Notes under the pieces: model-generated
Database searches by the model: none
Seen by the model: the letters and a program-made list of their open reading frames with translations, nothing else
What the model was told of the DNA's origin: nothing
Part shown: positions 18,090 through 26,200 of the stretch, piece by piece
Position numbering within the stretch: position 1 is the stretch's first letter
Layout of the letters: the number at the start of each line of letters is the position of its first letter
Translations under genes and position numbers: made by a program
Assembly (NCBI RefSeq): GCF_003149745.1
Contig: NZ_QGEG01000002.1
Coordinates: 496,001 to 560,000 of the forward strand
DNA: 64,000 nt
From: Flagellimonas aquimarina
Lineage (GTDB): Bacteria; Bacteroidota; Bacteroidia; Flavobacteriales; Flavobacteriaceae
Reading direction: 5' to 3'

Positions 18090-19643
18090 ATGTTTTTCTA
18101 CCTTTCCCATACCAATTTTTTTTTTCAATACATTTCAATTTTGAAGACCAAACTCAATAGCTTGCTCATTTCTCATGGATTCAGCTCAGATAATGGAGAG
18201 CGGAGCCTTTACATGAAACTATCCAATTCTTTTATGCGTGCTATTAACAAAAAAAAACTGGTAAAGGGATATCAATTGCCACCAACACGATTGTTGGCCA
18301 AGGATATGGGTTTATCACGCAGTACCGTTATAAAAGCCTATGAAATACTTTGTTTGGAAAATTACATCTATGCCGTACAAGGTTCTGGATACTATGTAAA
18401 TGATATTAAAGACAAGAAAATCAAGTACAGTTTAAGAACCCAAAAACAAATTACTAAGTATCCAGAAGTTTCTGAACGCGCAGAGCATTTTAGTTCCAAT
18501 ATTACCTTAATGAACAGGGGACATAATAAAGGTATAGCGTTTAGACCTGGGCTACCTCCTTTAGATGTTTTTCCTGTTAGACAGTGGCAGAATTTAACCA
18601 ATAACTATTGGAGGGATATTAAGTATTCTGATATGTCCTATAGTCATACCCTTGGTTTGGATTGCCTTAGGAGAAACATAGCGGACTATTTAAAAATGTA
18701 TAGGAATATTCAATGCGATTATTCTCAAATCATTATAGTTACAGGGTCACTTCATTCCTTGTCAATTATAGGAGATTTACTGTTGAACAAAAAAGATGAA
18801 GTGGTTGTTGAAAACCCCACTTATGCCAATGCTTTGGCCGTTTTTAAAAGTTTAAAAGCTAAAATTGTGCCCGCAGAAATTGATTCTGAAGGTTTGTCAT
18901 TGGACAGCCTAAGTCATGTTAAATTAAAAAAAGGAAAACTGATTTTCACCACACCATCCAACCAGTACCCAACTGGGGTTCAAATGAGCCTTAAAAGAAG
19001 GCTGGAACTTTTGGATTGGGCACAGGAGAATAATATGATCATTGTTGAAGATGACTATGACAATGAATTTAGCAATTGGGAAAGTCCAATCACCTCAATA
19101 TTTGGTTTGGACAAGGGAAATAGGGTTTTTTACCAAGGTACATTCAACAAAATTTTGCACCCCTCTATTAGACTGGGATATTTAATTGCTCCCCCACATT
19201 ATGTGGACAGTATCAAAGCAATGTTTGAACAGTCTTTAAGATTTATATCTCCTGTTACACAAAGGGTAATGTCAGATTTTATAGAAAAGGATTACTTAAA
19301 TCAGCATTTAAGAAAAGTGGTGCAAGTGGTAAATGAGCGTAAGCAGTTTTTTGTTGAGCATTTTAAAAACGTATTTGATGATAGCGTTAAGATCCAACCG
19401 GCAAACCAAGGGCTTCATCTTATGGCAAAGCTTCCAGATGATATGTGTGATATTGAAGTGTCCAAAATGTTAATAGATAAAGAGATCATATCTTTTCCGT
19501 ACAGTAAATACTTCATTAAGACCAAGAAAGAAAAAGGGTTGGTAATGGGTTTTTCCTCGGTAAGCACACCGGTTATCAAACAAAAGCTAGAAAAAATGGC
19601 AAGGGCCTATACCCTTTACAAATGTAAAAACGACCAAACCTAA
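18090..19643 (+). CDS. MocR/PdxR-type transcription regulator (GntR HTH plus aminotransferase-like domain)
   Basis: This 517-residue protein has an N-terminal winged helix (about residues 40-105, with LPPTRLLAKDMGLSRSTVIK) and a fold-type I aminotransferase-like domain. That domain shows IVEDDYDNEF and the PLP lysine in YQGTFNKILHPSIRLGY. Such proteins sense PLP or amino acids and control divergent amino-acid genes. The retained lysine suggests PLP binding. The annotated ATG gives an unusual hydrophobic extension; an in-frame TTG at 18141 would give a more typical N-terminus and a longer control region. It faces the D-amino-acid operon head to head and is its likely regulator. Confidence 0.88.
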   Translation: MFFYLSHTNFFFQYISILKTKLNSLLISHGFSSDNGERSLYMKLSNSFMRAINKKKLVKGYQLPPTRLLAKDMGLSRSTVIKAYEILCLENYIYAVQGSGYYVNDIKDKKIKYSLRTQKQITKYPEVSERAEHFSSNITLMNRGHNKGIAFRPGLPPLDVFPVRQWQNLTNNYWRDIKYSDMSYSHTLGLDCLRRNIADYLKMYRNIQCDYSQIIIVTGSLHSLSIIGDLLLNKKDEVVVENPTYANALAVFKSLKAKIVPAEIDSEGLSLDSLSHVKLKKGKLIFTTPSNQYPTGVQMSLKRRLELLDWAQENNMIIVEDDYDNEFSNWESPITSIFGLDKGNRVFYQGTFNKILHPSIRLGYLIAPPHYVDSIKAMFEQSLRFISPVTQRVMSDFIEKDYLNQHLRKVVQVVNERKQFFVEHFKNVFDDSVKIQPANQGLHLMAKLPDDMCDIEVSKMLIDKEIISFPYSKYFIKTKKEKGLVMGFSSVSTPVIKQKLEKMARAYTLYKCKNDQT

Positions 19644-19951
19644 ACAGTAGAAGGAGTATTTTTAAAGCCATGCAAAAGTCTTGAGAATGATTTAAAATTC
19701 TTGATGCGCAAACGCAAAAATCTCACCAAAATAGTTTATAAACTTCAATTATGTTGATCCAGAAGGTATATCCGTTAAAGGAGATTGCCCATTGATTAAT
19801 TGTAGTATGACTTTAGCATAATTCAATGGTAAGTTTACCTCAGTTAGAAGTCAAAAACCTTTAAAACTTTAGTATAGATCTCCAAAGAAAAAGATATGAG
19901 GTAACAGTACTGTAGTGTTCTCTACTCAAGTGTCTTTTTTAGAAGAGGTCT

Positions 19952-20003
19952 CCGTTGCGCCAAGGGGTTTTGAGGTTGAGCTCCTTGGTTGTAACGGTTT
20001 TTT
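19952..20003 (+). terminator. Terminator-like hairpin with T-run
   Basis: CCGTTGCGCCAAGG (19952-19965) pairs, with a small internal mismatch, with CCTTGGTTGTAACGG (19983-19997), followed directly by six T residues. It is oriented to end plus-strand transcription coming from the MocR gene or from an unannotated RNA. Confidence 0.5.
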
Positions 20004-20179
20004 ATAATTATACGCTTTGAATTTACATGCCGAAAAGTTTAGGGTTTATCTTTTAGGTTCTTCAGATCGGCTAGATTAAACAAAAAATCTAGTTGTTGAA
20101 TTTACATAGCAAAACAAACATCCAAGAGTATTCATATTAATTAGAGGTAACCATTATGTAAGTTTTTGGACAAAAAACC

Positions 20180-20187
20180 TACTTTTG
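20180..20187 (+). promoter_or_regulatory. Possible trxB -7 element of the Bacteroidota type
   Basis: TACTTTTG fits the TAnnTTTG consensus of the primary sigma factor in Bacteroidota and lies 30 bases before the trxB start. A -33 TTG at normal spacing is not evident, so confidence is limited. Confidence 0.35.
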
Positions 20188-20217
20188 TAAAAGTAATTAT
20201 AGAGGAAGATTTTTGTT

Positions 20218-21186
20218 ATGTCAGAACAGATAGAAAGAATAAAAACATTGATTATTGGATCCGGTCCTGCTGGATATACTGCTGCAATTTATGCGGCTAG
20301 AGCTGATTTAAAACCCGTAATGTATACAGGTATGGAGCCTGGTGGACAATTAACCACTACAACAGAGGTAGATAACTTTCCTGGATACCCAGAAGGTATA
20401 GATGGACCTACTATGATGGTGCAATTACAACAGCAGGCTGAAAGATTTGGAACAGAAGTCAGGATTGGAATGGTCACAGCAGTTGATTTTAGTGATGAAC
20501 TAGGAGGAATTCATAAAATAACCGTTGACGATAGTAAATTGATTGAGGCGGAGACCGTAATTATTTCTACGGGAGCCTCTGCAAAATACCTAAACATACC
20601 AAGCGAGCAACGTTTAAGGGGTGGAGGGGTCTCTGCTTGTGCCGTTTGTGATGGCTTCTTTTACAAAGGACAGGAAGTGGCTATAGTGGGTGCTGGAGAT
20701 ACAGCAGCGGAGGAAGCTTCTTATTTGGCTAACATTTGCAAAAAAGTGACCATGTTGGTTCGTAAAGACCATATGAGGGCTTCTAAAGCAATGCAGCACA
20801 GGGTGAACAGTTTGGAGAATATCGAAGTTAGGTATAATACCGAAGTGGATGAGGTACTTGGTGAGCAAGTAGTTGAAGGCCTTAGAATGGTGAACAACCA
20901 AACAGGTGAGAAAGAAGATATTGAGATAACTGGCCTTTTTATAGCAATTGGTCACAAACCAAACACTGATATATTTAAAGGACAATTGGAGATGGATGAA
21001 ACAGGGTACGTGATTACCGAAGGAAAATCCACAAAGACCAACAAGCCAGGAGTTTTTGCAAGTGGTGATGTTCAAGACAAAGAGTACAGGCAAGCTGTTA
21101 CAGCTGCAGGCACAGGGTGTATGGCGGCTTTGGATGCAGAACGTTATCTAGCTTCAATTGAGAGCAAAGAAGCAGTAGTCTCTTAG
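20218..21186 (+). CDS. trxB: Thioredoxin-disulfide reductase
   Basis: This 322-residue flavoenzyme uses NADPH to reduce thioredoxin in the cytoplasm. The FAD-binding GSGPAGYTAAIYAARA is at the N-terminus, the redox-active CxxC is in CAVCDGFFY (about residues 140-143), the NADPH-binding GAGDTAAEEASYLA follows, and the C-terminal FAD motif is GVFASGDVQD. All catalytic features are intact and the length is standard. It is a single-gene unit with its own strong terminator. Confidence 0.97.
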   Translation: MSEQIERIKTLIIGSGPAGYTAAIYAARADLKPVMYTGMEPGGQLTTTTEVDNFPGYPEGIDGPTMMVQLQQQAERFGTEVRIGMVTAVDFSDELGGIHKITVDDSKLIEAETVIISTGASAKYLNIPSEQRLRGGGVSACAVCDGFFYKGQEVAIVGAGDTAAEEASYLANICKKVTMLVRKDHMRASKAMQHRVNSLENIEVRYNTEVDEVLGEQVVEGLRMVNNQTGEKEDIEITGLFIAIGHKPNTDIFKGQLEMDETGYVITEGKSTKTNKPGVFASGDVQDKEYRQAVTAAGTGCMAALDAERYLASIESKEAVVS

Positions 21187-21208
21187 TGCTTATTAATATA
21201 GAAATAAT

Positions 21209-21239
21209 AAAAAAGGCGCCTTAAATGGGCGCCTTTTTT
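21209..21239. terminator. Intrinsic terminator after trxB
   Basis: An A-run followed by GGCGCC, a seven-base loop, GGCGCC and a T-run. It is symmetrical, so it can also serve the convergent minus-strand gene ending at 21261. Confidence 0.9.
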
Positions 21240-21260
21240 AGTGGAGTGCTAATTCAATTA

Positions 21261-21707
21261 TTAATCTATGCGTTTATAATTTTCAGAGGAGGTTCTGTTG
21301 CCCTCATCATCTAAAGTTATTTGACTAAAAAAATTGTCTTTCAAATCAAGTTCGAAGGTAAAATTTCTCATGGTATCCAAAGCTTTCATCATATTATCGT
21401 CGCCATACTCTATAGTCTCAATCAATGAATTTTCCGTTATTTTGTAGGAACCATAGCCAAACCTTCCATTTGGATCATCTGGAACATATCTTGTCCACAT
21501 AATCTTTCCTTTGGAATACATTTTCACTTGCCTGTATCCATCGGATTTATCAATGGTATCTGTTACGTCCTGCCCATCATAACTATAAAAGCTTTGAAGT
21601 TCCCAAGCACCTTCAATTGTATGCATTGTTTTTGGTTCTGTAGATGCAAACTTGGTAGCAGAGATTAAAATGAGCATCAAGAAAACCAATCCAAGTAGTT
21701 TTTTCAT
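21261..21707 (-). CDS. Small secreted lipocalin-like protein
   Basis: This is a 148-residue protein with a signal peptide (LVFLMLILISATKFA), followed by a single small domain opening with IEGAWELQSFYSYDGQDV. That domain has alternating beta strands (VKMYSKGKIMWTRYV, GYGSYKITENSLIETIEYG). The WxL opening and strand pattern resemble the lipocalin-like/DUF4488 proteins of Bacteroidota, which have no defined function. It stands alone between trxB and the GIN-domain gene. Confidence 0.6.
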   Translation of the reverse strand: MKKLLGLVFLMLILISATKFASTEPKTMHTIEGAWELQSFYSYDGQDVTDTIDKSDGYRQVKMYSKGKIMWTRYVPDDPNGRFGYGSYKITENSLIETIEYGDDNMMKALDTMRNFTFELDLKDNFFSQITLDDEGNRTSSENYKRID

Positions 21708-21816
21708 GGCAAACGTTTTAAGAGTTAGTTTTTGTTTTCACTAATAAGATACAATTTTTTATGATAATTAGTTAATATAAAAGCTATTAAGTTGAATATT
21801 TCGCAATATTTTCGAC

Positions 21817-21846
21817 AAAAGGAGGCCTAGTTTTCAACTAGGCCTC
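21817..21846 (-). terminator. Hairpin terminator after the GIN-domain gene
   Basis: GAGGCCTAG (21822-21830) and CTAGGCCTC (21838-21846) form a perfect 9-bp stem with a seven-base loop. On the minus strand it is followed by a short T-run. It lies about 70 bp after the GIN-domain gene's stop. Confidence 0.65.
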
Positions 21847-21918
21847 GGTTAGATTGGTTTTGTCCGTTCCCTATAAACAAAAACAGACTATTGGTTTTTT
21901 GTTTGATCACTAAAAATA

Positions 21919-22641
21919 TTAGTATTTACGTACACTTCCAGAAACAGATTTTTTCTTTTGTACGCTTGCATCACCAGTATAGGAAATGTCTGCGCCACTG
22001 CTGGCATCTGCAATTAAAGACTCCGAAACGTTTACAGAAATGTCTGCGCCACTGCTGGCATCAGCGTTACATGTTTTGGCCATTAATTCTCGTGCCCTAA
22101 TATCTGCACCACTGCTGGCATCCGCATATAAAGCATCTGTTTTACCCGCTATTTTAATATCTGCGCCACTGCTGGCATCTGCAGTAACTTCGGAGGCAAC
22201 CAGTTCTACATGTAAATCTGACCCGCTGCTTGCGTCCAAATCCAACTTTTCAGTTTCAATCACGTTTTGTACAATTAAATCTGCTCCGCTTGAACTTTTT
22301 AATGCAGTAATATTAGGAAGGGATACATAAACTTTTTTAGTGGCTCTTCCAATATTTTCTATTGCATGAATCCTAAGGGTTCCATCTTTAATATCTGTTC
22401 CAATTAAGTCTATAATGTTTTCATCTGCCTCAACCGAAATTTTAAAATCCCGATCTTGAGTTACAAATACGTCCAAACCTTCAGAGGCAGATACTACTGT
22501 AAAGTCTTCGTTTACTTTTCTACTTTCTTCCACTACCTCTCCATTTCCTCTTTTTCCATCTCCAAAGCTTACGTCAAAATTACAGGAGGAGGCAAAGATT
22601 GCCATTAAAAATGCGATTGCTATTCTTGCTAGTGTTGTCAT
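21919..22641 (-). CDS. GIN-domain (DUF2807) lipoprotein with DASSGADI repeats
   Basis: This 240-residue protein has a lipoprotein signal (FLMAIFASSC) and a head GIN/DUF2807 domain, which forms a beta-solenoid of unknown role, often encoded beside PspC and PadR genes. The C-terminal half repeats DASSGADI or close variants at five positions, 18-20 residues apart, with a degenerate copy (SSSGADLI) before them. Each repeat looks like one rung of the solenoid. The tail is basic (KKKSVSGSVRKY). It is the last member of the minus-strand group with PspC (113 bp upstream) and PadR. Confidence 0.85.
   Translation of the reverse strand: MTTLARIAIAFLMAIFASSCNFDVSFGDGKRGNGEVVEESRKVNEDFTVVSASEGLDVFVTQDRDFKISVEADENIIDLIGTDIKDGTLRIHAIENIGRATKKVYVSLPNITALKSSSGADLIVQNVIETEKLDLDASSGSDLHVELVASEVTADASSGADIKIAGKTDALYADASSGADIRARELMAKTCNADASSGADISVNVSESLIADASSGADISYTGDASVQKKKSVSGSVRKY
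21987..22236. repeat. Near-identical 22-base coding repeats in the GIN gene
   Basis: The block around CTGCGCCACTGCTGGCATC begins at about 21987, 22041, 22101 and 22158, with a diverged copy at about 22215. The spacings are 54, 60, 57 and 57 bases, all multiples of three. Conservation at synonymous positions is higher than the protein repeat alone requires, which suggests recent duplication or gene conversion. Confidence 0.75.
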
Positions 22642-22754
22642 GATTGTTGTTTTAATGATTGATTTTAATTATTGTCTTTTTCTTATTGATTCAAATCTCG
22701 TGTTTGCTATGATTTTTGAGTATTAAAAAATTCCCAGTTGTTGTAAATCGTTGC

Positions 22755-24497
22755 TCAATTGTCATTTTTTTCCCCTGCTCTTATTTTAATGCCATTTTCA
22801 TCAATTTTCATTTTAAAAGCATCTTCTCGATCTTGTACATCTATATCTATTCCATTTTCATCTATGATAATTTTTCCTCTTTCATCTTCATCTTCATCCT
22901 CATCACCGTCTAGTTTTTCTGGACAGTCTTGGCATTTAAGCTCACCATTTTCTCCCATTATCCAAGTATAGCCGACAATTCCACTTCTATAATAATCTTG
23001 GTCATTTTTTACACCACGACCAATATATCCTCTTGTAGATTCTTCAAACTGTAAAACCTTCCCGTTGGGAACATATATGGTCGTTGTTACTTCTTGGTTT
23101 CTGGCCTTGTTAGAAGTGGCAGTGGTCAAAAATTCGTCCAAAATGATTTCATTTTCAAATAACTCATACCCGTAATTGATTTGCTTGGCCCTTTCTCTGG
23201 CGGCAAGAGTTGTATTGCCATGAGAATCTTTTCTAATATTGATTTTTATGGATGAGTCATCAGACTTTCTTATTTTGATATCTACATCGTCAGATACTAA
23301 GATTCTATTGTCATTTTCATCATAGGTAAAGGTCATGCGCCCAAAATGAACATCTTCCATTCCGTAATCCAATTCAGAATCTTTCATTTTTATCATCAAG
23401 GTATCCGAAGGGTTTTCCACCAAAACCTGTTCTTTGATATTGACACTGCCCACATTTGCAAATTCTGCTGCTTGGCGAACTCCCAAGGTAAACAAGGTGC
23501 CTATGGATATCAACCAAAGCCCTAAAAGGGAAAACTTGGCAATATTCCCAATGGATTTTAGGTTGTTTACCAAAATCTTAAGTCCTAAATAGAGTAGGAA
23601 GAAGAAAGGAATACCAACGGCAAAAAACAATAGGATCGATACTACCCAAACAGGAGCCCCAGTTGTATTTACAATCTCATAGAAATCTACACCCGGAAGA
23701 TGTATTGCATCAAAAATGCCCATGGTGAATGCGCCAACAAACAATCCAATTAGCGTTGAAGCTCCTATGACGATCAATAGAATGCCTATAAACTTCCCAA
23801 ATATTTTAAACAGGAACATGATAATGTCCCCAATGGTATCAAAAAAGGTCTTGGAGCTGCTTTTGACCTTGTCGCCTACTTTATCATAGTCAACGTTTTT
23901 TACCTTATCTGCAACATCATCAAACCCCTCTTTAACTTTGCGTTCTATATTGCTGATGTTGATGGGCTCTCCCGTCATGTCCAACTTTTGGGAGGTTGTG
24001 GCCGCTTCTGGCACTAAAATCCACAGTAAGATGTATGCAATCAGCCCAAAGCCTGTGAATACCGCCAATAAGATGAAGATAATTCTAATCCAAAGGGCGT
24101 CAAACCCTAAATAGTATTCTAAACCAGCACAGACACCACCAATGTATTTTTGGTCCATATCTCTGTACAGTTTTTTTGTTTTGCGCGTGTTTTGAGTTTG
24201 AGCCTTTCTAGGTTCATCCTCAAAAATATCCTCGTCAACCATGTAATCTTCTGGTTGCCCCATGATATTAATAACCGCATCTACTTCTTTCTGGGTAATG
24301 ACCTGCCTGTCATTCTCCATTTTTTCTAAAAAGAGTTCAGCTACCCTTGCTTCAATATCTGCAATGATCTCATCACTGCCGGCTGTTCCTGAAAACGATC
24401 TTTTTATGGATTCAAGGTATCGCCTAAGCCTGTTATACGCCTCATCATCTATATGAAAGAGTGTATTTGCTAGATTTATATTTACTGTCTTGTTCAT
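22755..24497 (-). CDS. PspC-domain membrane protein with DUF-like extensions
   Basis: This 580-residue protein has three parts. A soluble N-terminus (about residues 1-100, FHIDDEAYNRLRRYLESIKR) is followed by a PspC domain (about 105-170, IGGVCAGLEYYLGFDALWIR) and several further membrane segments. A long C-terminal soluble part ends with acidic, repetitive DENGIDI-type segments. PspC proteins belong to envelope-stress responses, although this fused Bacteroidota form is not well characterised. It starts 9 bases after the PadR stop codon and is presumably controlled by PadR. Confidence 0.85.
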   Translation of the reverse strand: MNKTVNINLANTLFHIDDEAYNRLRRYLESIKRSFSGTAGSDEIIADIEARVAELFLEKMENDRQVITQKEVDAVINIMGQPEDYMVDEDIFEDEPRKAQTQNTRKTKKLYRDMDQKYIGGVCAGLEYYLGFDALWIRIIFILLAVFTGFGLIAYILLWILVPEAATTSQKLDMTGEPINISNIERKVKEGFDDVADKVKNVDYDKVGDKVKSSSKTFFDTIGDIIMFLFKIFGKFIGILLIVIGASTLIGLFVGAFTMGIFDAIHLPGVDFYEIVNTTGAPVWVVSILLFFAVGIPFFFLLYLGLKILVNNLKSIGNIAKFSLLGLWLISIGTLFTLGVRQAAEFANVGSVNIKEQVLVENPSDTLMIKMKDSELDYGMEDVHFGRMTFTYDENDNRILVSDDVDIKIRKSDDSSIKINIRKDSHGNTTLAARERAKQINYGYELFENEIILDEFLTTATSNKARNQEVTTTIYVPNGKVLQFEESTRGYIGRGVKNDQDYYRSGIVGYTWIMGENGELKCQDCPEKLDGDEDEDEDERGKIIIDENGIDIDVQDREDAFKMKIDENGIKIRAGEKNDN

Positions 24498-24506
24498 TTT
24501 CGATTC

Positions 24507-24836
24507 TTATTTTGTGTTGGTTACCAGATTAACTGCATTTCTTAGTTCATCCCAGGTGCCGTTTAGTTCCTTGAGGAACAATTGCCCCGTTTCGGTAAGT
24601 GCGTAATATTTTCTTGGTGGTCCAGAAGTTGATTCTTCCCAACGATAGTTGAGCAACCCTGCATTTTTTAGCCTCGTTAAAAGAGGATAAATGGTGCCTT
24701 CTACCACAAGCATCTTAGCGTCTTTTAAGGCTCCTAGAATTTCTGATGCATATTTGTCCTTATCTCGCAAGATAGAAAGAATGCAGTACTCCAGAACCCC
24801 TTTGCGCATTTGTGCTTTTGTGTTTTCTATATTCAT
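24507..24836 (-). CDS. PadR-family transcription regulator
   Basis: This 109-residue winged-helix protein is of the small PadR type: MRKGVLEYCILSILRDKDKYASEILGAL, then VVEGTIYPLLTRLKNAGLL, then GPPRKYYALTETG. It is probably an autorepressor of the operon that continues with PspC and possibly GIN. Its leader contains a hairpin and three TTGATTGATG repeats, listed separately. Confidence 0.92.
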   Translation of the reverse strand: MNIENTKAQMRKGVLEYCILSILRDKDKYASEILGALKDAKMLVVEGTIYPLLTRLKNAGLLNYRWEESTSGPPRKYYALTETGQLFLKELNGTWDELRNAVNLVTNTK

Positions 24837-24876
24837 AATGTCATGGTTCTAATAAATTAACTGTTCGCTTTTTGCT

Positions 24877-24913
24877 CCCGTCCTTTCCCTCTTTGATGAG
24901 AAGAGGGGTCGGG
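24877..24913 (-). promoter_or_regulatory. Structured leader in front of the PadR gene
   Basis: CCCTCTT (24887-24893) pairs with AAGAGGG (24901-24907), and an outer CCCG (24877-24880) pairs with CGGG (24910-24913). It lies 40-77 bases upstream of the PadR start. There is no T-run on the minus strand, so it is not a terminator for the gene before it. Confidence 0.4.
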
Positions 24914-24921
24914 AACGTTTT

Positions 24922-24972
24922 TTGATTGATGATTACTTGATTGATTGATGTTTTTTCGTTTTTTGATTGATG
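24922..24972. repeat. Three TTGATTGATG repeats upstream of the PadR gene
   Basis: Exact copies are at 24922-24931, 24941-24950 and 24963-24972. A fourth lies at 25481-25490, immediately before the DUF4870 start. Read on the minus strand they are CATCAATCAA followed by A-runs, in untranslated leaders. They may be a shared operator or a translation-enhancing leader motif. Confidence 0.5.
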
Positions 24973-24991
24973 AATAAACTCCTTTAATGCG

Positions 24992-25474
24992 TTATTTGAT
25001 GAATTTTATGGTAAAGGGGTATTTAAAAGTCTCTCCTTCATTTGTTCTGATAGTTGCCAAAATCGTATAAACTATATTAATGACCACTAACACTACTTGT
25101 AATAATCCGGTGATGCCTGCTGGCCAAAAAAACCGGCCAAACCTAAAATCATCACTACTAATGTGAATATCAAGATTGTTAAGATCACTTAAGCGATGAA
25201 ACCCAAAAAAACTCCCATCAAATAGGTCTGGCAAAAACCCAATAAAGAATGGAATGCTTATAAGACCCACCACAACTGAATATAATAGCATGCTTATTTG
25301 AAAGTTGAGCGCTTGCTTACCATTGTAATCCACAAACTTGTGTTCTTTTTTATTGGCCGTCCATAAAATCAATGGTAAAATAAAATTACCAAAGGGTATA
25401 AAATACTTTGAAAAGGTGGAAGCGTGTATGATCGCTGATAAATTCCTTTCATGTTTGGTTAATGATTCAGTCAT
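24992..25474 (-). CDS. DUF4870-family membrane protein
   Basis: This protein of about 160 residues begins MTESLTKHERNLSAIIHASTF and continues with FGNFILPLILWTANKKEHKFVDYNGKQALNFQ, the hallmark of DUF4870/Tic20-like small membrane proteins with three or four helices. ATG at 25474 is preferred over 25531, because the longer form adds a poorly conserved stretch and 25474 places the family motif at the right distance. It lies 155 bases before PadR and may be part of the same stress-envelope group. Function unknown. Confidence 0.8.
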   Translation of the reverse strand: MTESLTKHERNLSAIIHASTFSKYFIPFGNFILPLILWTANKKEHKFVDYNGKQALNFQISMLLYSVVVGLISIPFFIGFLPDLFDGSFFGFHRLSDLNNLDIHISSDDFRFGRFFWPAGITGLLQVVLVVINIVYTILATIRTNEGETFKYPFTIKFIK

Positions 25475-25643
25475 GATTTTTTGATTGATGTTTATAAACA
25501 AATTTAGTTTACCTACTAGCTTACCATGCAAATATATGGCTAAAAGATGGTACTATGCAAAACAAAGTACTATAAATTAACATATATTTAACAAATTGAA
25601 ATGGCGACTATTTTCCTTATTTTTAGCAAAATAAATATAAGTT

Positions 25644-26099
25644 ATGGCTTCAAAGGCTAGTAAATTCAACACTTTCACATTCTTTACCCTTCCTTCTGCG
25701 TGGTGGTGCGGTGTGCGGGTAAAATATATTGATAACAAAAAAGCAGTAACTACCGTTACCCACCGTTGGGTAAACCAAAATCCATTTAAAAGTATGTTTT
25801 GGGCCGTTCAAGGTATGGCCGCGGAGTTGAGCACTGGTGCAATGGTCATCAACCAAATAAAAGACAGCGGAAAGAAAATCTCCATGTTGGTTTTGAACAA
25901 TAATGCCAATTTCTCTAAAAAGGCTACTGGTAAAATCACATTTACTTGTAAAGATGGTCATTTGATTGAGGACGCCATCAAAAAAACAATTGCAACAGGA
26001 GAAGGACAGACCATTTGGATGAAATCTGTTGGGGTAAACAAAGATGGGGTAGTGGTATCAACATTTAATTTTGAATGGACGGTGAGGCTAAAGCAGTAA
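25644..26099 (+). CDS. DUF4442 hotdog-fold protein
   Basis: This 151-residue cytoplasmic protein matches the DUF4442 family of thioesterase-like hotdog folds: TLPSAWWCGVRVKYID, then HRWVNQNPFKSMFWAVQGMAAELSTG, the equivalent of the Asn and helix regions of acyl-CoA thioesterases. The substrate is unknown. It is a single gene, divergent from the DUF4870 gene. Confidence 0.8.
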   Translation: MASKASKFNTFTFFTLPSAWWCGVRVKYIDNKKAVTTVTHRWVNQNPFKSMFWAVQGMAAELSTGAMVINQIKDSGKKISMLVLNNNANFSKKATGKITFTCKDGHLIEDAIKKTIATGEGQTIWMKSVGVNKDGVVVSTFNFEWTVRLKQ

Positions 26100-26141
26100 T
26101 TTTTAAGACAGATTTTAATGAACCGAAATCCTAAGCTGTTA

Positions 26142-26163
26142 TGCTGAGCTTGTCGAAGTAGCA
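26142..26163. repeat. REP-like short palindrome
   Basis: TGCTGAGCTTGTCGAAGTAGCA forms an imperfect hairpin (TGCT/AGCA outer, CTT/AAG inner). The core CTGAGCTTGTCGAAG is a known dispersed intergenic repeat type in several bacterial genomes. Only one copy was found in this window. Confidence 0.45.
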
Positions 26164-26200
26164 GTATAATAGTGAATGGATGATAAGGATTAAAAGTTAG

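Larger units (their letters stand above)
19644..20217. other. 574-bp intergenic region before trxB
   Basis: I see no coding frame with a normal start. The main content is a strong hairpin with a T-run at 19952-20003, some 310 bp after the MocR stop codon, and a candidate trxB promoter at 20180. The distance of the hairpin from the MocR gene leaves room for an untranslated RNA between them. Confidence 0.5.

Noticed and set aside
18090..19643. MocR gene as a plain aminotransferase
   Set aside because: A clear GntR-type winged helix precedes the aminotransferase-like domain and the gene is divergent from an amino-acid operon.
21987..22236. Regular repeats as a possible CRISPR array
   Set aside because: Spacings are multiples of three inside an open frame and encode DASSGADI; no spacers of uniform length and no cas genes.
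24877..24931. Hairpin plus T-run as a plus-strand terminator
   Set aside because: It would require a plus-strand gene ending there; the genes on both sides are minus strand, so the leader interpretation fits better.
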